Program-made: the position numbers and the translations under genes
Part shown: in pieces, positions 62,001 through 64,000 of the stretch
Layout: each line of letters opens with the position of its first letter
Numbering within the stretch: position 1 is the stretch's first letter
The notes under the pieces: generated by a model
Database searches by the model: none
The model's input: only the letters and a program-made list of their open reading frames with translations
Told to the model about the DNA's origin: nothing
Source: Mesorhizobium sp. ZC-5
GTDB lineage: Bacteria > Pseudomonadota > Alphaproteobacteria > Rhizobiales > Rhizobiaceae
Assembly (NCBI RefSeq): GCF_025753855.1
Contig: NZ_JAOWPT010000011.1
Span: forward strand, 149,354 to 213,353
Length of the DNA stretch: 64,000 nucleotides
Reading direction: 5' to 3'

Positions 62001-64000
62001 CCCCGCCACCATCGCAGGTCGCACATCTTTTTCCCAATTTTCCAGGCGTTCCTTATCGCTTTCCGCCTGGCTCCGTTCGATTTCCGCGGCTGCGATTTCA
62101 GGATGCACCCACAGCTTCTGGCCGTCTATTTCTATCTGGACCGGCTTGCCGCTGGCGCCGATCGCGCTCGGTCCATCCTTCTCAAAGGCAATGGCAACTT
62201 CCGGCGCAACCCATACGTCGTGGCCGTCCACCTCGATCTTTACCGCCTGTTCGCCTGGCTGCAACGTACCGGCAGGCGGCTCCGCGGTTCCTGCCCCGTA
62301 GTCGGTGATCGCTTGGTCACGAGCCGCCGTCGCATCGACGAGCGCCGTCTTTGCATCCTGCAGCCCGGCATCGAGCAGATCGACCTGCGCGCCCACGATC
62401 TTCGATCTGGCCGCGTCCAGCGCCGACTGTGAGCCGGTTCCGTTTACGGTGCAGACCGGCGCCGACGATGACGTCTGCTGCGTCGACGCAATCATCTCCT
62501 GCCACTGCTTGTTGAGCGGATCGTTGCGGAAGTCTTCCCTGATGCCTTCGTCGTTGAGATCGTACGTCAGGGCATATTTATGCACATTGGTGTCATCACC
62601 ATTCTCGTCGGTGAAAGTGTCGTTCTCATAGACTGTAACGACATAGAGCTGCCCATTTTCCTCTATGACTTCCTGCGACAGGATCTTCCCGGTGAATTCA
62701 CTATTTCCATTGGTATAACCCTCCCAATCGAAATGGTGCGGGTTCCTCTCCCTTGCCTGCGCAAGCAATTGCTGTTTGAGAGGCTCCATGGTCACGGCCA
62801 GATCCGCCGCGTCGCTTTGCGCGACCCCGTACTCCTGATACGCCTCGGCCAGCGTTACCTGACCGGCCGCCGCCCCCTGCAGTGTTTGCAGGCCTTCAAG
62901 CCGCTCTTCGGTCGCCTTGTATTCGGCGCTTCCAGGCTTGGCATCGGTAAGCTTCAATTCCAGGTCGGTCGTAGCGACCAGCTGGTCGACGGTAGCCTTA
63001 TTGCCATTGGCAGTGTGCAGCGACAGCTCTGTGAAAAGTTCGGCGACCTCCGCGTGCTCGGCTTTTCCTTGCTGGTTGGATTCCACCGGGCTGGGGCCGT
63101 CAGTGCTGCTAACAGCCTCCTGGTTCGGATCGCTGAGCCCAGGCAGGTCAACCTGTTTCTCAATCGCTTCGAGAAGTACCTGCTGCCCTTCCTCGTACTC
63201 GGTCCTGGCCGCCGTGGCGCTTTCGAGCGCGGTGTTGGCGAGGTTCAGCCGCTCCTGCGCCTCCGCCAGCGTGCCTGTTGGTTCCGGCGGCTTCCAGTCC
63301 ATTCCATAGGGCGCCAGGACGTCGTCGAGCGTCGCCTCGGCGTCTTTCATGGCTTGGTCGTACTCGGGATCCAGGGCGTAGACGTCGAGCTGCGCCTGGC
63401 TTTGCGTGGGCTTCGCCTGCGCCTCGCCAAGACGCGAGACGGCGACATTCTCGGCCGCGATTGCTGCTGCAACCTTTGGGTCGAACCACTGCCAGCCCCC
63501 ATCCACCATCAGCGGCACCCACTTGCCGCCTGAAGGAGCGGTTGCGGAAGGTGGCTCACCGAAGGGGCCGACCGAGGTCGGCGTGCCGTCGAGGTTCGGC
63601 GTGGCGGCTATCGATGGACCGTAGTCCTCAATTGCATCGAGAACGGCCTGCTGCTTTTCCAGCGCCTCGCTGGTCAGCTCCGGCGTCGCTCCGCCGAAAA
63701 TGCCGTCCAGCGCCGTCTTGAGTACCAGGTCTTCCTTGGCCTTTTCCGGGTCGCTGCTGTTGGGGTTGATGTCGATCAACAGCCCGGCCAGCGCCTCCTG
63801 CGCGGTGCCCTCCTGGATGTCCACGACCGCGCCAGTCGTATTGTTGGTCAGCGTGACATTGCCGTCGGGCGCCGTGGTCAGCGTATAGCCATTGAATGTC
63901 ACGTTGACGGTGGTCTTGGTGGCGCCTTCGATCACCACGGTTTCTCCGGGATGAATAAGATCGGGGTCGCGCGGTGAGGTAAACAGTTCGGGATTGCTCT
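56082..64000 (-). CDS. Giant mosaic LysM/SH3b toxin-like protein, N-terminus outside window
   Basis: An uninterrupted frame of 2,638 codons that is still open at the right edge. Numbering below starts at the GTG at 63938. The visible N-terminus is the end of a LysM-like unit (NPELF, then PDLIHPGETVVIEG). Then come: long charged helices (about 60-750); a hydrophobic stretch near 833-873; a PD-(D/E)XK-like site (D1428, E1442, K1444); a zincin-like motif HELSH (1658-1662) followed by DEGRARFTE; five QVPWLT-type repeats of about 54 residues (1842-2108); more LTxxQ units; hydrophobic segments (about 2210-2440); a Glu/Pro linker; SH3b (about 2473-2545); and a final LysM (about 2565-2618). It is probably a wall-binding or secreted multi-enzyme or toxin protein. 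A link to the neighbouring secretion system is only positional. Confidence 0.8.
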   Translation of the reverse strand, partial: SNPELFTSPRDPDLIHPGETVVIEGATKTTVNVTFNGYTLTTAPDGNVTLTNNTTGAVVDIQEGTAQEALAGLLIDINPNSSDPEKAKEDLVLKTALDGIFGGATPELTSEALEKQQAVLDAIEDYGPSIAATPNLDGTPTSVGPFGEPPSATAPSGGKWVPLMVDGGWQWFDPKVAAAIAAENVAVSRLGEAQAKPTQSQAQLDVYALDPEYDQAMKDAEATLDDVLAPYGMDWKPPEPTGTLAEAQERLNLANTALESATAARTEYEEGQQVLLEAIEKQVDLPGLSDPNQEAVSSTDGPSPVESNQQGKAEHAEVAELFTELSLHTANGNKATVDQLVATTDLELKLTDAKPGSAEYKATEERLEGLQTLQGAAAGQVTLAEAYQEYGVAQSDAADLAVTMEPLKQQLLAQARERNPHHFDWEGYTNGNSEFTGKILSQEVIEENGQLYVVTVYENDTFTDENGDDTNVHKYALTYDLNDEGIREDFRNDPLNKQWQEMIASTQQTSSSAPVCTVNGTGSQSALDAARSKIVGAQVDLLDAGLQDAKTALVDATAARDQAITDYGAGTAEPPAGTLQPGEQAVKIEVDGHDVWVAPEVAIAFEKDGPSAIGASGKPVQIEIDGQKLWVHPEIAAAEIERSQAESDKERLENWEKDVRPAMVAGRDWYAFSASHPKLLELGAAQHESELKNEYFEEHREQAMAGYQVQMNNLYEAGFTGEYKEYTSGELSSTVAETLGLDPSSEGVEKVVDEITDRAGDNPEVKLVPIFSLDGGMESSTALFEIKTGDGETGYVDTSGKYYSDFDEFQHENRIFSEDGNLVMAKGGDMSLGKDGFTLDELEVADGRKVDFWDRATDIGLGIVAGVSTIVSFVPGGQWAIPIAITSGAALGGKALVREGEHLLQGGEFDSQSAWNITMGVTSFLPVGAGALRTFGLARAGLPASKSLAGGFGMAQMKNTSWGVGKFNVNVQKSSYADDVSNFMQSGSKLNTAAWGLDAGAVVTGVPLLGKSMEDLAAHGGDMSLLELANAVMGIGTGLVGTGLGGRGLLNNMPGGGSPRSGTHPSGSFPGGPETGPQSRAVYEMGPDGVYRPTGEHVMPDPDEVVIDGDVVGETSGQQGTGPRALPAGDPNGPNQPPPTGGRFDPSGDGQSSRPMVVHEQGSDGVYRPTDEVVFHDSNHPVVEGTVVNVHDDGTTAPGERGDTESARDGSADGAREPNARPDDSDPIVVPTAARDTGATSGNDNGGFGRLTWDPVTKSFTGMPEANTADYVYTSGKDPSTPSAYLDGVRSGDPMVKFTPEELLARYEQESRYYSGREMAERYGPDGVLTSLATQAADGGGPLLSPKPAPRGNGSPDNAGENVYVPLTDFDAAMNALGAGPQRPAIEAAPPTTHTLDHVRNMRQPHKWRAGEEYTRELNGSLGEKHFPVDADPNGKYPIVGEGGRYVDAPVYNARGDVEAIEVKTYHRWRTVKGVAEMREVPLSQHLRQQINKDIALRDKDPAYQPRWVFLDAPPSAELQNALNDARIVGNIMGHNKPSKTRAVAASNENPSGGPKLTDAELAANREEALQLLDGMIPQDLRISDMTILDLADQFSRSPTLMNLLRAAHQKQVRIVNSARSDLHVQDVNLPDHDVNARGIFYDPTLKVISLDGDQLAQEATNITPDVVVGEQAGRLAHELSHVGDPDYLNPADFVDEATFVDAFVNASLQDEGRARFTEFKVAEELAENGGAPSNILTFADPAEVAVFENYRSGAIDETTAVNQLGDLFGQMEPSYGSDTNYHALYTENAKSSWADRPGQDGNDTLTGSTGQGGVKPGPAANQPGSSGSRPAAAQPLTRDGVRAVSLDQVQNLNMADFQPNQVGWLTREQVAKLTEQQFGDMDRLGLLSHLTKSQLRGIPKNRIGDVNVAGLAERQIPWLTNGQVGKLSEQQFRTLGEAGLHRHLTKSQLQGIPGNKIGFLDVSTLDATQVPWLKPKQTANFTQKQLGDISESGVLALLSREQLRAVPDTEIVAINTAKLDAKQVPWLTDGQVAQFTETQLQALGEAGLLKHLTQSQLGAIPDTKAGAIDVTKLDASQVPWLTDTQIANFTEQQFKDLGESGLLKNFTENQVKAIPAERLDIAKLDPAQVPWLTDAQIAALTREQWGGFTVNHIEALTRPQIEAMTPKQFEELSPGQFRKFTLEQFEWMSTDQANALSVLQLTTFRTTHKKTMTPLQRTLVEGALVYSRTRENQMALDTFGTMAGTSYMLWSSLPPHWTATAGGVMFALRGVVFSAQSVFPNATAPHTRLGRALNLASGLSFIVSSPGSAAPLAPGGAEANPVVNGPFTVGNMIYGPKSTMQAFTGRTAMRLLGDHVGNFAYLGGSLAYTVQNLDSPLGWISGSLFTLGSAEFWGSAIRTEFVNRKAPPRTEEGIAAAAKADKRWAAWDRIALGATFGIGMFLFAWDTLDGEPWKVAAPGGQDPTKPDEPTGTDQPDEPTPVEPEPEPEPEEYPQLVVTADDGLNLRATPGADAEKVTVLEPGTFVEQTGKPSEDSGETWIPVEGFGPDGKTYTGWVSGDYVATHPEGASNPDGRTNPKLEESGYEWVEVRDGDSIRLIASTRSADVAETVVLNMDHILSPDVIFAGDRIYLPVTATG
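57615..58415 (-). repeat. Five tandem 54-residue (162-bp) repeats inside the giant gene
   Basis: Four units of exactly 54 codons (58254-58415, 58092-58253, 57930-58091, 57768-57929) and a fifth of 51 codons (57615-57767). Each begins Q-V/I-P/G-W-L and has a Q-V/T-A/G-x-F/L-T/S-x-x-Q core, a G-L/V-L/H block, a Q-L/V-x-A/G-I/V-P segment and ends in L-D/A-A/E. A sixth, decayed unit and simpler LTxxQ motifs follow towards the C-terminus. The units differ enough at DNA level to exclude a recent expansion. I do not recognise a named repeat family. Confidence 0.85.

Overview
The window is GC-rich and densely packed. Its gene content resembles a soil or plant-associated alphaproteobacterium of the order Rhizobiales (Mesorhizobium-like): PotABCD-, TRAP- and Ugp-type importers, a complete hexuronate pathway, and a type III secretion operon in the rhizobial gene order with a NolW-like split secretin. 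The taxonomic assignment is an inference from content and operon style. I saw no rRNA, tRNA, CRISPR array or intact insertion sequence.

Left block (about 630-13,960): a catabolic unit that looks like use of an N-methylated or quaternary amine. It holds a Rieske oxygenase, a class III aminotransferase, a PotABCD-type ABC importer, a SAM methyltransferase, a BetI-like TetR regulator, two overlapping PYROXD2-like FAD oxidoreductases, a GcvT-like folate-dependent demethylase and a small protein. Three matching palindromes (TTGAA-N6-TTCAA) sit in its three promoter regions and probably bind the TetR protein. The substrate is unknown, and I did not recognise the combination as a described pathway.

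Sugar-acid block (13,968-39,312): kdgF-kduD-kduI, a FadR-type GntR regulator, a DctMQP TRAP importer and uxaC face uxuB-uxuA and an oxidoreductase. Together they convert pectin-derived unsaturated uronates and galacturonate/glucuronate to 2-keto-3-deoxygluconate. Next come a ribokinase and a FucU-type mutarotase, a sugar ABC importer, a creatininase-like protein, an FGGY kinase, an M42 peptidase, a BtpA/SgcQ-like protein, an aldo/keto reductase, a COG3618 lactonase and a UxaA-type dehydratase. FucU, the reductase and the lactonase suggest a non-phosphorylative L-fucose-type route.

Middle block (39,427-46,100): a small secreted Gln/Arg-rich protein, a DHA2 drug exporter, then an ECF sigma factor with a long C-terminal extension (ECF42-like) flanked by two DGPF/YCII proteins, a VOC protein and a DUF899 protein. 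A DUF1445 enzyme follows.

Right block (46,275-64,000): a leftward type III secretion operon, sctC(N-terminal part)-I-J-K-L-N-O-Q-R-S-T. It has a likely internal start making a short SctQ-C. sctU, sctV, sctD, a needle gene and the secretin C-terminal half are not in the window. Divergent to it are an L,D-transpeptidase and a LysR regulator. The right edge is filled by one open frame of at least 2,638 codons. It encodes a mosaic protein with LysM at both ends, a PD-(D/E)XK-like domain, an HEXXH zincin-like domain, five 54-residue repeats and an SH3b domain. This protein and the TetR regulon are the best candidates for something undescribed.
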